From positions 682,001-746,000 of the forward strand of contig WSUB01000002.1 in NCBI GenBank assembly GCA_019633425.1: a stretch of 64,000 nucleotides of DNA, given 5' to 3'. Shown here one piece after another: positions 30,057 to 44,200 of this stretch. The first letter of the stretch is position 1. Each line of letters begins with the position of its first letter. This DNA is from Tulasnella sp. 424 (lineage: Eukaryota > Basidiomycota > Agaricomycetes > Cantharellales > Tulasnellaceae). The notes below the pieces were generated by a model. It saw only the letters and a program-made list of their open reading frames with translations. It did not search any database and had not been told where the DNA came from. The translations under genes and the position numbers were made by a program.

Positions 30057-32342
30057 TTATACACAGATTTTGACAGTGCCTTCCGGCGATGACGAAAACG
30101 ATTTAGCTAGGCCCAGGAAGACGCTAATGACCATTACAATGAGCCCGAAGCCCCCGCAGATATAGGCCGGTAGTTTTGTTCTCGACGTCCATGGCAAGTG
30201 TTGGTCGGAGAGCTTGATAAAGCAGGCAGCCGGAAAGATGAAAGCTAGCGCCTATGAGACGGCGTAAGGCGTCAGCCGAAATGAACAGAGTACGATGCCT
30301 AGAGTGTTACTGACTGTAGCCGAAATGCCTCCTGTAAGTTCGAGCATAACTCCAAGGTCACATGTCATCATCGACACTACGTGGGTCAGTGCGTTAGCGT
30401 CGCGACCGAAGGCTAGGATGACCTCGACACGCACTTATCATGGATGAAAATAGGATCGACGTAGTGAATAGCAAGTGCCGTTGAGGGCTGAAGGATTCGT
30501 GAGAGAAGAAGTACTGCTCGATAACCTGTCCAAGGGGACGGAGTTAGTCTCCTGCCTGGTACAAGTTTTTGCCCTACTAACCTCTCTGCATACAAACAGT
30601 TCCAGAGGCAAGGTCGTAAACATATTGAGACCAAAGCAGAACCGGGCGACATTGATGAGCGTATCATTCTGGTCCCGGAAAAGTTCGTCCGATCAGCGAT
30701 ACGTTCGGACGAGGAGACATTGGGGCACACGTACAGCGGAAAAGTTGTTCAGGATGTTCCCTTGCGTCTTGTCCGTAAAGACCATATACCCAGATACCGC
30801 CATCAATAAGCAGCATACCAGGCTCAACGCCGTCGACACGTGGGTCACCAGCGCGAACCGGTCGAGCGTCGGTGTCTTCAAGCTCCCGTAAATTAACAAG
30901 GAGTTGTGGTGACACACGAACGCAAAGGATATCACTCCAATTGCTTCGAAGATGCCCGAGCCGATCACGGAGAACCGCTTTGATGGGTCACCTTTGAGAC
31001 TCGGGTCCACTCGCTGGCCTTCGAAAAACACGGAGCCGACGATGATGAGCATTCCGACAAGAGCGAAGCCCGATGCTCGTGCGAGTTTGTGGATGTCGCG
31101 GTAAAGAGAGAGAGGGAAGGATATGCACACGGTGCAGAAGGCGATGATGAACTGACGGTTGGTGAAAACTGAGAGGACTGGTATGGTTGCGAGGGATGGG
31201 AAGAGGGATCGAATGACGTGCGGGATGGTGTCGCCTTAATGAAACGTACAGGGTATGCAGTCAGTATCTCAGCGGTGACGTCTGCTCGCCGGTAGACTCA
31301 CCAATGATGATACCAAAGGCGCACATGCCGCCAAAGGCGAAAGCGAACTGGAACAATGACACGAATGCCTTGCCGCTCTGCCCGAAGCAGTGATCCATAA
31401 TTTCGATGTATGAAGAGCGCCCACTGAGCTTTGCGTTTCGGACAATGAGACGGATTGTCCAATCCGTGACACCGCATAAAACGACGAGGAGAAATATTCC
31501 TGTAAAGAAGCCTGCTTGGCGGAGAGCGTATGGTAGACCTAAGGTAGGGCTGGATAAATTAGCATGGCGCGGTTGGCGGCAAGGAGTGAAGAAACTCGAC
31601 CTATAATACCTGCAAGCCAAAAACACGTCAGTTAAGGACTTGAAAGATAATGATCCGATGAGGACAGAGCGATACACACACCGGCACCCAGAATCGAATT
31701 TGCCATGTTAGCTATAGAGTCGAACATTCCGCCACCCTTATTCTTTCGCTCTGCAAGCTCGTTCAAATCAATACGAGGGTCATTCTCGTCGCTTCGGAAT
31801 TCGCCGTCTGCCATGAGCGGCAAACTGACGTCCATGCTTCGCCGATCGGCTAACCCCACCAACAAGGGCATCGGAGATGCTGCATTTCTGCGCGAAGGCA
31901 TCTCGTGATTGGGTCGTCGTAGGTGTTGATGGTTTTCACCGTCTTCAAGCACGTCAGAGTCGAGCTCGAATTCTGTGTATGGGGATTTTAACGTTGCGCA
32001 GCATGGATCCATCGTAACCCCGGCGAGATCACCAACGTGGCAAATAGCGGAACAGCCTCGGGGTCAGATATGACAGAACCGGAGGAAAATAGGATGCTCA
32101 CGGGTCTCTCGACTTTGTATCGTTGATCGAAGGGGTGGTCCACCTCGTGGGTGGGCGTCATCCGGTGTAGCGCGGTCATCAGGTTCGTAGTACTCCGCGT
32201 CGCCATCGTCGTCGTCGTCGTCGGCTGAGAAGACTACATTAGAGGATGATTTGCTTATCGAGCGGTCTTCTTCTTCATCGAGTAGTGGTTGTCGGTCTTC
32301 GTCTTCGGTGGCGAGCCGGTCACTTGGGCGGCTTCGGTTCAT
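30057..32342 (-). CDS. Amino-acid transporter, AAAP/SLC38 type (vacuolar AVT-like)
   Basis: Nine exons (32342-32102, 32056-31682, 31609-31601, 31538-31302, 31234-30735, 30668-30582, 30525-30435, 30376-30315, 30251-30057) give 598 residues. A ~185-residue acidic, disordered N-terminus precedes the transporter core: MANSILGAGIIGLPYALRQAGF (helix 1 motif of Aa_trans proteins), DWTIRLIVRNAKLSGRSSYIEIMDHCFG, SFAFVCHHNSLLIYGSL and MTCDLGVMLELTGGISATALAFIFPAACF. About 10-11 membrane segments are visible. By family it moves neutral amino acids across the vacuolar membrane (Avt2/Avt3 relatives); substrate and direction cannot be read from sequence. Exon 3 is a 9-nt microexon that completes the helix-1 motif. 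The intron between exons 1 and 2 ends in GAG. Confidence 0.92.
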
Positions 32343-32613
32343 GAACGTCGGTCAGAAATCCAAGTCGTGCAAATTGGGGTCACGTGACTGTTGGCCTGCA
32401 CAGGGTAGGAAGGCTGTGGGCGCAACGTAAGAGCTCATGGACGGAAGGCTAACAGGCTGTGTCGGGCAGTCAAAACCAAATAAATAGCAGGTATCGTATT
32501 ACACGCGAAGGCATCGGTCGGCAGGGTGTACGTTTTCATCTGGCAAGAAAGCGAGCAGAATAGCTAGGACCTGCTAAAACGCGGAGATAGCGTAACGAAT
32601 CCAAGAAGCTGCA
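32343..32613. promoter_or_regulatory. AVT-like gene promoter and MRP17 3' UTR
   Basis: 271 bp separate two minus-strand genes. No distinct motif was recognised beyond possible leader sequence. Confidence 0.4.
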
Positions 32614-33101
32614 TTATAGCATTCGAGGGGATGATTGATTGACCACTGTGGATTCTGCCGGTTTGGCGATGTCTTCTAGCCGCTCTCCAAGCTTCGTCGT
32701 AGTCCAACGGAGGACGCGCTCATCAGCTTTGAGGGAATGGGCTACGCTCTTCATCAGCCTTGGCGAAGCATCAAAGTGCATGGTCCAATAGCTATGGGTT
32801 GAAAAGAGACGGGGGTGAGCTGCGGCCAACAATCACTCTATCCACTTGAGAACCCACTCTGCCACGGTGTGCGAAGCCTTGTACCGTTTAATTCGCATCG
32901 GAAGGGTACGAGTCCCCCAGCTATTGATGGAACGAACAACGCCGCCGTTGTTCATGACCGTTAAAGCGGTCTGTTTCACGAGGCCATGGATTTCTTCCTA
33001 GAGAGTCGTTTTCTGTCAGTTGCGAGTCAATGGAAAGCAAAAAGAAAACTCACATATTTTGCTGCATGCGCAGAAATGCAAAGGATTTCGTATAATGGCA
33101 T
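32614..33101 (-). CDS. MRP17: Mitochondrial small-subunit ribosomal protein bS6m
   Basis: Three exons (33101-33054, 32997-32858, 32791-32614) encode 121 residues. The sequence starts MPLYEILCISAHAAKY, continues EEIHGLVKQTALTVMNNGGVVRSINSWGTRTLPMRIKRY, and after splicing YWTMHFDASPRLMKSVAHSLKADERVLRWTTTKLGERL. This is the ribosomal S6 fold, with the fungal mitochondrial WGxRxLP and HFD patterns. Size matches yeast Mrp17 (131 residues). No separate presequence is evident. The gene is divergent from TOM1 with 204 bp between starts. Confidence 0.94.
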
Positions 33102-33305
33102 GATGGTTGATTGACGATTGAACTCGGAGGATGGTGAACGCGTACGGGAGAGGCAAATTATGGGAGACGGAGAACACGGCGTTTGCGTTTAGCTCCGAAG
33201 GGCCGCTTTCGTCCCAAGTTAGACTGTTATACGCTTGCCCACAACGACTGCATTGACTCTGTCCCCAGTCCCTCCACCCCCGAACCAAGGAGGCATCAGG
33301 GAAAG
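33102..33305. promoter_or_regulatory. Shared divergent promoter, MRP17 / TOM1
   Basis: These 204 bp between start codons must direct transcription of a mitochondrial ribosomal protein and a giant ubiquitin ligase. No TATA box is evident. Confidence 0.5.
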
Positions 33306-36300
33306 ATGAAAATAGTCAAGTCAAAGCGGGTCGCACCGCCCGTAAGTCGCTCGAGCTCCCAGCTCTTTTTAACCTCTTGGTCGAGTTGCAAAGGGCTTTT
33401 GGTTGTTCACCTCGCTCTTCCTTACAGCATCCAGAAGTCTCTGAACTCATCAACAAGCTATATAACACACCCGCAGACGATCTAGCCTCTTTTATTGGAG
33501 GCATCTCAGAGTGGAAATGGCCTCGTTCCGACCTTGGCAACTGGATCAAGGTCCTTAACAAGTTCGACGCGATCCTCCAGGATATTATACGCGACTACGA
33601 CGTCGACAAGCTACAAGTCAATCCATTCACTCCCCAGACCAAAGCGACGGTACTGGAAATTCTCAGATTCAAGCGAATGCTGCTCGAGAATTCAACAGGC
33701 CGCAAGCTTTATGCTTCATACGACGTGAGTTACCCCACATACCTTATCCACCGTCCTGACGCCCCTTACCTGACACCCCAATGAACTTTTTAGCGCCTCA
33801 ACTCACTCCTATTCACCTCAGACCTCGACGTTCTCGTCGCTGATCTCAAAGTTATCCTACGTCCCTCGCAGCAATATTCTGCCCAGCCACCGTCCGCCCA
33901 AACCACCAACATATCCTCCGCGAGACTCACTTCCTTAGCGCAAAGCTGGGCTCCACTGCGTGATCATGGCATAGAACTCCACGACTTCTTAGATTCGAAG
34001 AAGACGCCTGTCGAATTAGACCTGTCAGGAGAGAGCGGAGACGTCCAGTTCCAGTTCTACCGCAAGTCAGCTGAGAAGCCGCAGGAGCAGAGTGGGCCTC
34101 CCGAATCCTCTTCCCCAACGCAACACGCGAGCACTCCCGCTGCTCCAACTAGTAGTCAAGCAAGTCAGCCCACGTCGGCCCCGCAAAGCGGACCAAAGCC
34201 TCCCAGTGGCATGACCGTCGTTCATATCCCGGGCGTAGCCACGAGCGATAGAGACACAATGACGATACTGGCGGAAGCAGTCGAGAAATACGACGTCCCC
34301 GATGAAGAAAAGTTCGAGTTGTTATGTCGCATTCGGATTGCGAAGGCTTTGGGGAGGGCGAACGATGTCGACCGGGAGAAGCTGGTCGTGGCTCGCTTAC
34401 TATCCATCGCTATATATGGTTAGTACCACGCATCCTGTTTCTATTTCGAGTCTCTTTCTAATGCTTTCGTTTTAGCCCATACGCACGGCGAGACTCAGGC
34501 CTTAAACTCACTCTTCCTTTATGAGCCTGAGCTCGTTAGTCACATCGCCGACCTCATTCATCCAGACCGCGATATCCCCACCTCAGTTCAAATCGCCTCC
34601 CTTATTGCCTTGGACGCTCTTGGACGGTATAGGGCCAAAATCTCTGAGGTCCTCACTGCTGTTAACGCTGGAGTTAGCCACGGAATCCTCTTCAGTCTCC
34701 TACGAAAGACGGTAGGACAGCTTCAGGAACAGGATTGTAAGCACTATCTTCCTTAAACTAACGGCCTGCCTGATGCTCTTTTCTTATACAGCAGCCACCA
34801 CCTCAGAGTTGGCAGAGTCGTTACTCACTCTCATCATGCTTCTCACTGCGAGTCCGGGGGGAGGTGGGATGATTGTCGGTGCTGGCCTTATTCCTCTCAT
34901 CATACAAATACTCGACAACAAGCTTCCATCAAGATTATCCGTATGCCTCAATACTAACAATCATGGACATGATTATAACATTTACATCCTCTTCCATTGC
35001 TTAGGTCATCAGCAAGACTACCGTGCTCCTCGACAACGCGTTGTATGGCTACGGGAATGCGTTCCAGCTATTCTGCAACAACTCCGGCGTCGATACTCTG
35101 GTCAGCCGCATCGCGGTAAGAATGAATCTTTCGTATTTCTACGGAATAATCTACTTAATTTTGTCACCCCAGCACGAGATCGATCTTGACATCAAAGAGT
35201 TCTCGCCTCCCGAAGGCGGAATCCACTCGCAAGCAGCTTACGGTAAATACTTAGCGGCTATCTTGATATTTGATCTTTACTCACTTAGTCTGTATAGGTG
35301 GTTTGACGCATTCTCGTTCATCCGTGTTAAAGCATCTGCTTCGATCCATGCAACGCATGATGCAGGCTTCTGGGACGTCAGAGGGGCTCCGAACATTGAT
35401 CGACTCTAGCCTTCCCGCCTCCGTTAAGAAAATTATGGCAAGTCGGGCGACATTCGGCCCTGCCATTTTTGCAATCGGTAAGCTTGATCTGCTTATTCTT
35501 GCTGTATCATTGACGGACTCTCAGCCACTTAGCCATCAACCTCATGTCGATTTTCGTTCATAACGAGCCAACCTCTCTTTCGATCCTTCAAGAAGCCCAG
35601 ATCCCGGAAACCTTCTACGACGCCATCGAGAACGGTATCGAGCCCGCACTGGAGGTGCGCATCTTCATTCCTTCCTCTGTCGTGCTATAATATTTACCGT
35701 GATCCGTTTAAGGTCATTACCGCACTGCCGAACGCTATTGGTGCATTATGCCTGAACCCTGCAGGGGAAGCGCAGTTCGCGGCGAGGACAAAGATAATCC
35801 CTTCCATCTTCGAAACCTTCACCTCTGACAAGCATATCAAAGTTCTTGGGGAGAAAGAAAACGCAATCGTCATCGGCACCGCTTTGGACGAGCTCATCCG
35901 CCATCACCCGTCCCTCAAGCCTCAAATTTTCGAAGGTGTCCAGGCGATGCTTCAGCATATCGAAGATATCGGGAAGACTTGGACTCCGCCGAAAGGTGAA
36001 GAATCCGCCTACCTTCTGCGTTCACTCGTCCAAGATGCCGAAAGCTCCGAGAAGATGGATGTCGAACCAAGCTCCGCGGTGGCCCCACCTCCACAAACTC
36101 GGGGTCCCGAAGAAGAAGCCGTGGACGAAGACTTGAAGGAGGAAGGGATCATTAGACCGGAAAGCAATCTTGTGCTGAGCTTCCTTGATGTTGCAGCCAA
36201 GGTCCTGGAAGGGCTCTTCCAATACGCACCGCACTGTCGGGATTTCATTGTCAAATACGAAGGCATCGAAAGACTTGGAAAGTGTCTTTGCCTTTCCGCA

Positions 36301-38174
36301 CTTCCCATTCGCTTCTCCGAGACCCCCGCCGCGGACTCTCTCATCCAGATCTTCCGAACCATGGCGGAGCTCAACAGCAAGGAGACTCTCGCGAAGTTGT
36401 CAGTGCTCGTACGCAATGCTTTGGATGAGTCGAAAGACTACTGGGAGACCATGTCGTCCGAATCGAAGCTCGCGCCGTTTACCGATATCTCCGGTGAGTC
36501 GGCTGCACCTGATTGTTTGGTAGAGATCTGATGCATGTTACCGAAGCCGATGCCGATATCGCAAGTCTTAATGCGAATTTCCGAAGACTCGTCGCCTTCC
36601 AAATCGTGGTTGGTATCACCGGCGATGTGTACCAGAGCCTTGGCTATTCCCATGCCCGTAATCCAGCCCCGATAATGCAAGTACTCTCCGGGGACGAGGC
36701 CCCACATATCGTCGATGATTTGGGGAAGGCCCATCGAGTATTCCTTTGGGAAAACATCCTCCTCAAGAATGCTGAGCTCCAGTCGAAACCAACAACTCCT
36801 CCCGCAGAGTCACCAGACCCCCAACAAACATCGCTATCTCCATCCACGTCGTCGGCTATGGTTGTCGTTGATCTTCCCAAACCCCAAGAGGAATCACAAC
36901 CGTCGAAGAGCACCGTTGGAGCCTCGTCGATGAAGGAGGCAAATGCCCGCTCCGTCGCTTACCTCATCGCCCAAATTCCATTCTCGCTCACACCTTTCTT
37001 CCAAGGTAAGAGAAAAGATTAGCTTTCGTATGAAATACTCACACCTCATTTTTTCCAGCGACTGCGAAGCTATTCATGACCTCCCGGCGGATCACCGACT
37101 CCACTTCGAAAAATCTCTCGACCGCAATGGCAAAAAATCTTGCTAACATCCTGCTCGAACACTGCAAGTGGGAGACAAGTGGCAAGTCGTGATAGCTCTG
37201 TCATCATTCACCCGGGCTGATTGTTTTCCCAGACGATTTAAAGTCCAATTTTGCGTATAGCACCCTCGTCATCAGTTTCATCACCATGCTTTTCCGCGAC
37301 GGTCTGTCCTTTATCCGACCTTTCCCTAAAGATTGCACCTGAGACTGAAATTCCTCTAGATCGCTCCCCGCAAACACACCTTCATACCCTCCTTATCCTG
37401 ATGTTCACCCGAGCCGGTGGCGTTGAGGCGATAGTGTCCTTGGGTCAACGGGCAGCGGACTTGGTGCTTAAAGTGGCCTCGTCTTCCTCCGACAAAACCA
37501 CGGACGACGAAGCGGCTGTCGCGTACGCACACGGTCTATTGAACGTCGTGGTTCATCTGCTTGGCATCCTCGTCGCTGCAAGACCCCTCCTAGAATCCAG
37601 CCAAACAGTTCCCCTCATCACCCGAGACAAAGATGCGCGACACCCGGAGTACTTTGAACCACACGCCTTTATCGTCAGAATGCGGTGTCGAGTATTACCG
37701 TTCCTTCGGGGGCTATGGCAATCAACCTGGCTGAAAACCGCCCCATTGCCAGTCATCAAGGCCATTCTTGGAGCCATTGTGGAAATTATGGCAGCCGATC
37801 ACGAAGAGGCTCCCTCTGAAGTAACACCAGAAGCCACGATTCCCTCGATCCAGCAGCTTCAGGCGCAGCTCCGCCAAAATAACACCCCCGATGAAGCCGC
37901 GATCACACAACTCGTCGATATGGGGTTCCACCGATCGAGCGCCGAACGAGCCTTGATGCGCAGTCGCAACAATGTCAATGCTGCCGCCGAACTCCTCCTT
38001 AGCCACCCTCATCTCTTCCCACCAACCCCTCTCGCCCCGTCGGATGCTGCACCAGCTCCTCCACCCCAAGAGCCAGATGCCGCCCCCGTACCGGAAGTCC
38101 CTCCAGCCACGGATGCCCCAGAAGGTGACGCGGCGGTAATCCCACCCGCAGAAGATGTTGGAGGTGCCGTAGCC

Positions 38175-38208
<34 letters not shown>

Positions 38209-41200
38209 CCGACGAGTCGATGGACACCACTCGAGACACCAGCGACACTCCAAACGCAACTGGACCCGAAGCCGAGAGTGGGATGCCTTCCTCTACGAAC
38301 GATGTCACCGGCGAGAGCTCAACAGATGATCAACCTGTCCAGGCTGCGTCGCCCGAGAACGAAGAAAGTGCCGTCGTGCTAGAGCCAGAGAGGAATTGGA
38401 AAGGCGAACTTGACGAAGCCCGAGCGGAGTTCCGTAACGACGTCATAAGTCGCGCGTTCGGTCTCACGGATAATCAGCCGGCGTTAGTTTTTGAGGTTAA
38501 AAATGCGTTTGTACGGCTAGGCAAGTCTCAACAGGAGAGAGGGTTACTCTCGGTCCTCCAAGTCGATTCAAATGCCACCTCCGAGATTCTCGCAGCTAGG
38601 TGCCGTCTCCTCGCCCTAATTCTCAACGACTCGGCCTTCCCAATTCTTCAAGTCTCTTCTTCAGAGCTGCAGGAGGTCATGGACTCAATAATGACGACCC
38701 TCCGTCGGCTTCCCGAGCCCGATAAGCTTTCGACTTCTGCCATTCCCGCATGGTTGGCTCCCTATCTCCTAGTCGCCGAGGCCCTGATCTCTCTTGGTGA
38801 CAGTATTACCGAGGTCGACGTCCCTACTCCAGAACAAGACATTCCGGCAGCTGAATTGCACTCGGGAACGCGGTTCACCGACGATCGCAAGTTCATCTTC
38901 GACCTATGCCTCGGGCTGCTCAAATTACACGACCTGCCCCGAGATGAGATGCTCGCCGCCTTGCGTCTGCTGGCCCTCCTCACCAAAGAGTATTCTATGG
39001 GCAGTGCCTTCGTTGACCGCGGTGGTGCTAGTCTCTTGCTTGACCATTTCAAGGGCTCAAACAAAGACGCTCTAACATACCGCTCCCTCACCTTCACAAT
39101 CATCCGGCATGCCACCGAGGACGCCCTAATCGTTGAAGGCCTCATAAAACACCACCTCAAGCGCTTCTTTGCACTCTCTAGAAATCGCCTCACAGACGTC
39201 GGGTCAATGGTGAAAAGTACCAGCCCTTTGGCCTTGCGGGACCCTGCAACCTACCTCTCTGCATGCAAAGCAACCTGCCGCCTCGCGACTCTGCGTCCGG
39301 GCTCGTCGACCTACACTATATCCCTTGAAGCGGAAAACAAGCAATCCGAATCTCAAGAGAAGACCGATGCCATGCAGGTCGATGCAAGCAGCAAGGCAGA
39401 CCCCAAACTAGCCGAAGTCGTCATTCACTACGTCATGTCCGAGCTGCTCAAAGTTGCCAAATCTTCGACTTCAGTACAGGCTTCCGGAGCAACGGTCCCC
39501 TCTCCAGCTATATCCACATCTCCCGTAAAGGAGGGCGACAGTTCTAGCCCCAGTCACGTCGAAGGCTCGAAGCCCTTTGAAGAAACAGGGGAGTATGCCT
39601 ACACATGCGTCCTGATGCAGCTTCTTGCAGAACTTCTGTCATCCTACGATTCCTGTAAAGTGGCCTTTGTATCCTTCCACAAGAGGCGGCCATCAGGAAC
39701 ACGCGAGGGTACTGGAAAGAGTCGCCCTGCATTCCTGGGCTTCCTCCTCTCCGAGATACTGGCCGCGCATACTGGACTACCAAAGGAGGACCCGCTCAAG
39801 AAGCCATCTCTCAGCTCCTGGGCCACGTCCATAATCGTAGCACTATGCAGCGACATCTACACTACAGGAAACGTGAAGGATGCCTCTGACGAGCTTACCG
39901 CGGCACGAAAATTCGTCCTCGATGCTTTGGCCAAAGCCATGAAGGAGATTAGCGGTACCGAGACGCCGGAGGCCCGATATGGAAGGCTTTATGGTCTGGC
40001 TGAACTTTCATATCGGCTTTTGAGCTTCCGATCTCCTTCTCCGAGTGGTGGAAAGGAGGAGACAAATATTCACATTGCAAAGATTATGCTCGAGAAGAAC
40101 TTTGTAGCCACGTTGACGGCAGCTCTGGCTGATGCGGATTTGAACTATCCAGGCATGAAGTCCCTCATAAATGCCATCATGCGACCATTGGAGCATTTGT
40201 ACGTGATGAAAGCTGGGAAGGGGATCATTTCTGACTTAAGCTGGTTTTTGTCTGCAGGACTAAAGTCGCCATCAAAATGGGCAAAGCTTCCACCAAGGCA
40301 AAGGATGGTTCAGAGGAGCAGATGGATGCGGATACGGACAGCTCGGAAGAAGAAGAGATTGATGACGTAGAAGGAAGGGATGAAACCCCTGACCTTTACC
40401 GGAACTCATCCCTTGGCATGTAAGTGTAGTAATAATCTTGCGTTGTGCTGTCGCTCATAGGCCCGCGATTTCAGGTTTGGTGGCGTTAGTGAATAGTTCC
40501 AACAACAAAATCATATCTGACGTTGATGCATTGATTTAGGATATGGAAGATGTCGAATACGATGAAGATGATGGCGAAGACATGGATGAAGACGACGAAG
40601 ACGAAGATGATGCCGAAATGGATTACGGGGAAGATGATTCCGGCACTGAGCCTTCTACTGGTGATGAAGAAGAAGTCGTGGATGGCATGGACGTCGGAAT
40701 GGAAGATGCGAATGAAAATGACTGGGATGAAGGCGAAGATCATGATGAATCGGGAGAAGACGATGAAGACGATGATGAAATAGTCGAGGAGGTGGTCACT
40801 GAGATTGTATGGCAGCCCAATGGAGAGGAGCCCGGAGGCGACGACGCTCTGAATGCCCCTCAGATCGAGGAGGGAGACGAGGAAGCTATGAACGATGGTA
40901 CGGGAGTTCATAAGCCGCCGCTAAATTGATTAACCTCCTAACACAACCGATATAGGTGACGAAGGCTCCCTAGTGTCGGCAGATGAACAAGGAGATGATG
41001 ACGTTCCATCAGAGGAGGAAATTGTTCTCGAGTTTGCCGATGGCGTCGGTGATGACGAAGTTGCTCTTGTGGGTGGTGCATGGACTGGTGTCGCCGCTCC
41101 TGAGATTGGCGGTCACCGGCATACGCATTCCCTCGTTCCGCCACGTCGTGGAAGACCTATCAGTAGGTCATCCCTGATTGACCGTGTGGCTTCTGCTTAC

Positions 41201-44200
41201 TTATATTGACGACAGCAGTCGAAGATCCTTACACCTATTTGGGGCCTTCACGACGCACAGCGCCTGTAATCGATCCAACGTCCCACCCCCTCCTTGTGGA
41301 GCCAACAGAAAGTCCCCAACAGGAGGGTATTGCAAGCTCGCGTCACGCTTACCGCCGCGTCCCTCACGGAAGTGTCATTGCGTCGGGCGGAAGCTACCTG
41401 GACTTACTGCAGACCATATCCCAAGTCATGGGAGGCGAAGGGGCACAGATCCTGCACGACCTGATCGCTCATGGACGTGGAGCCGCTGGTGGCCTACAGC
41501 AAGACATCGTGCAAGAGGCCGGCGCAATCCTTACGACCCTTGAGCGTGGACTAATGCTTCACCATCACCATCACTCCCCCAGCCGCGGAGACCGACGATC
41601 GCGAACCCAGTCAATTGACCCTGCACAGTTTACGCCTCAGGGCACCCTCCAACGCTGGGCAGAAGAGCTGAAGCTACTCAACCCGAGCCTCGTTGCGGAC
41701 CGGTTGACCAAACTGACTGGCCATGTTGCTATTTCGTTACTTCCGGCTGCCAAAGCTGCAGATAAGGCTGCCAAGGAGGAGCTGGCACGAATCGAGGCCG
41801 AGCGAAAGCTGGAAGAAGAAGCCAAGCGCGCTGAGGAAGCAAAGAAGGAGGAAGAACGTCAAAGAGAACTTCGGGAGGAAGAGGAAAGGCAGGCCGCCGC
41901 CCGTCGAGCCGAAGAAGAGGCCGCCGCCGCCGCAGCAGCCGCCGCCGCAGCAGCAGAGGCAGAGGCAGAGGCAGCGGCAGCGGCAGCGGCGGAGGCAGCA
42001 GAAAGTGTTGGCCCTACAGAGGACGTCGTCATGTCAGAGGCGGGTGAAAACGTTGCCAGTACGCAAGAAGGATCGTCCAACGCGAATGGCGAACCGGACT
42101 CTGGAGAACCGTCAAGCAGCAGCACCGCGAGGGTGACGATTTTAGTTCACGGCAACCCAGTTGACATCACTGACACTGGGATCGACGTCGATTTCCTGGA
42201 GGCATTGCCGGATGACATGCGGGAGGAGATCATTAACCAGCATTTCCGCGAGCACCGATCCACGACACAGCCCGAGCGACCCGAAGAATCGCAAATCAGT
42301 CCGGAATTCCTTGATGCCTTGCCTCCCGATATCCGCGCAGAGATACTGCAGCAAGAGATGGCAGACCGAACTCGACGCGAACGAGCAGCAGCGGCGGCTC
42401 AGGCCGCGCAGCAAGGTGGCCCCTCCGACATTGATGCGGCGGATTTCCTCGCGACTTTGGACCCCGCTCTGCGCCAAACTGTACTTATGGAGCAAGATGA
42501 AGGGTTCCTTCAAACTCTACCATCCGCATTACTGGCTGAAGTCGGCTCCAATCCGATGGCCGGAATGCGTCGGCATCTAGGTCGTCCAACCGCTACTTCC
42601 ACAGCACCACCTGTTCCTGCCCCCGCCAAGAAGGCTCCAACCCCACGTGATGCAGTTCAGCTCCTCGACAAGTCTGGGGTGTCTGCCCTGGTCAGACTCC
42701 TCTTTGCACCTCAGGCCCATAAACGCAGTTCTATCCATAAAGTGCTCGTCAACCTCTGCGAGAATTCAAAGACTCGCGTAGAACTTCTCAACATCCTTCT
42801 GACTGTTCTGCAAACCGGAACTGCGGATCTCTCGGCTGTCGATAAAGGCTTCTCGCAGATGTCCGTCCGTGCAGGTCGAGCCCAGACTCCGAAGGCCACT
42901 CCCAAGAAGTCGGTACCTGAGACAAATATCTCCTTTATCGGCCTCACTGGAGAAGGGATTCCAAATCTCGCGGCCCAACGCTGTCTTGAGGCACTGATTT
43001 CGCTCGTGAACGCTAATGAACTGTGCTCTTTGTTCTTCCTAACCGAACAAGAACTTCCGGCAGGACTCAAGAGAAACCTTGGAAAGAAGGGCAAAGGGAA
43101 GGAGAAGGTTGCTCCCCAAACGCACTATCCTATTGTCCTCCTGTTGGGGTTGTTGGACAAGCCGGCCATCCTTAAAGCTCCGTCGCTGATGGATCTTGTA
43201 GCTGGGCTGCTGGCTTCAGTAACAAGGCCTCTCACAACACCCAAAGACAGTCCCACATCGCCATCCGGTCCTGCCGAACAGGAGCAAGCAACGGCAACAG
43301 CCGAAACAGGACAAGCCCCCGATGCAGTGACAGACGTCGAGACCCCTGGTAAGGAATTTGCTCTTTTGAATTTTGCTGTCTCTGACCTGAACCTATGTTG
43401 AAGCGACTTCCTCAGAATTACCCACAAACACGGACGCAACTCCCAAGGCAGCACCCGATGTCCAGAAACAAGTTCCCGCCCAGCCGCAGATCCCTCACTC
43501 AGTCCTTCGCTTGATCGTCAACATCCTCACAATCGGCGAATGCTCGGCTCGGACCTTCCAACAAACTCTGTCGCTCATCCAGCATCTATCGTTCCTTCCC
43601 GATGCACGAGATACAATAGCCTCCGAGTTACGCTCCAAGGCCCAGGAGCATGGACAAATCATATACTCCGAGCTAGAGGAGCTTCAGCGATCTCTTCAAA
43701 CTGCACCGTCCGGGGACTCTGTGCCCAGTGCAGTGATTACCAAATTCTCGCCAGCGTCCTCAGACCAGGCCAAACTCCTCCGTGTTCTCAAGACGATCGA
43801 CTACATGTACACCAGCAAAGCATTCTCAACCGCGGCTTCTGCAACATCCCCAGACCCAAAGGCTCTCACTGAGGACCAGGAGAAAGCTCAAGCAATCTAT
43901 CAAACGTTCCGTTTCAACTCTTTGTGGAACAAATTGGGAGATTGCCTCACCCTCGTCTCCGAGAAATCAGACTCCGATCACATTGCAACTGTGCTTCTCC
44001 CGCTCATCGAATCCTTGATGGTAGTCTGCAAGTATGTAAGCGGAGTTGGCATGAAAGCCAGGGCACTGCGCGAGCCGATGTCTCCAAGATCGCCCACCAC
44101 TCCGCGCGAGTCTACGGAGGACTTGTTCGTCTCATTCACCGACGCACATCGCAAGATCCTTAACAGCATGGTCCGGAACAACCCGTCGTTGATGAGTGGA

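Noticed and set aside
30057..32342. Fragmented AVT open frames as separate small genes or a pseudogene
   Set aside because: All pieces join in phase into one 598-residue transporter with intact motifs.
38160..38220. GCC-rich repeat as a microsatellite or CRISPR-like array
   Set aside because: It is an in-frame alanine/glutamate-coding stretch of TOM1; a similar run occurs at about 41920-42000.
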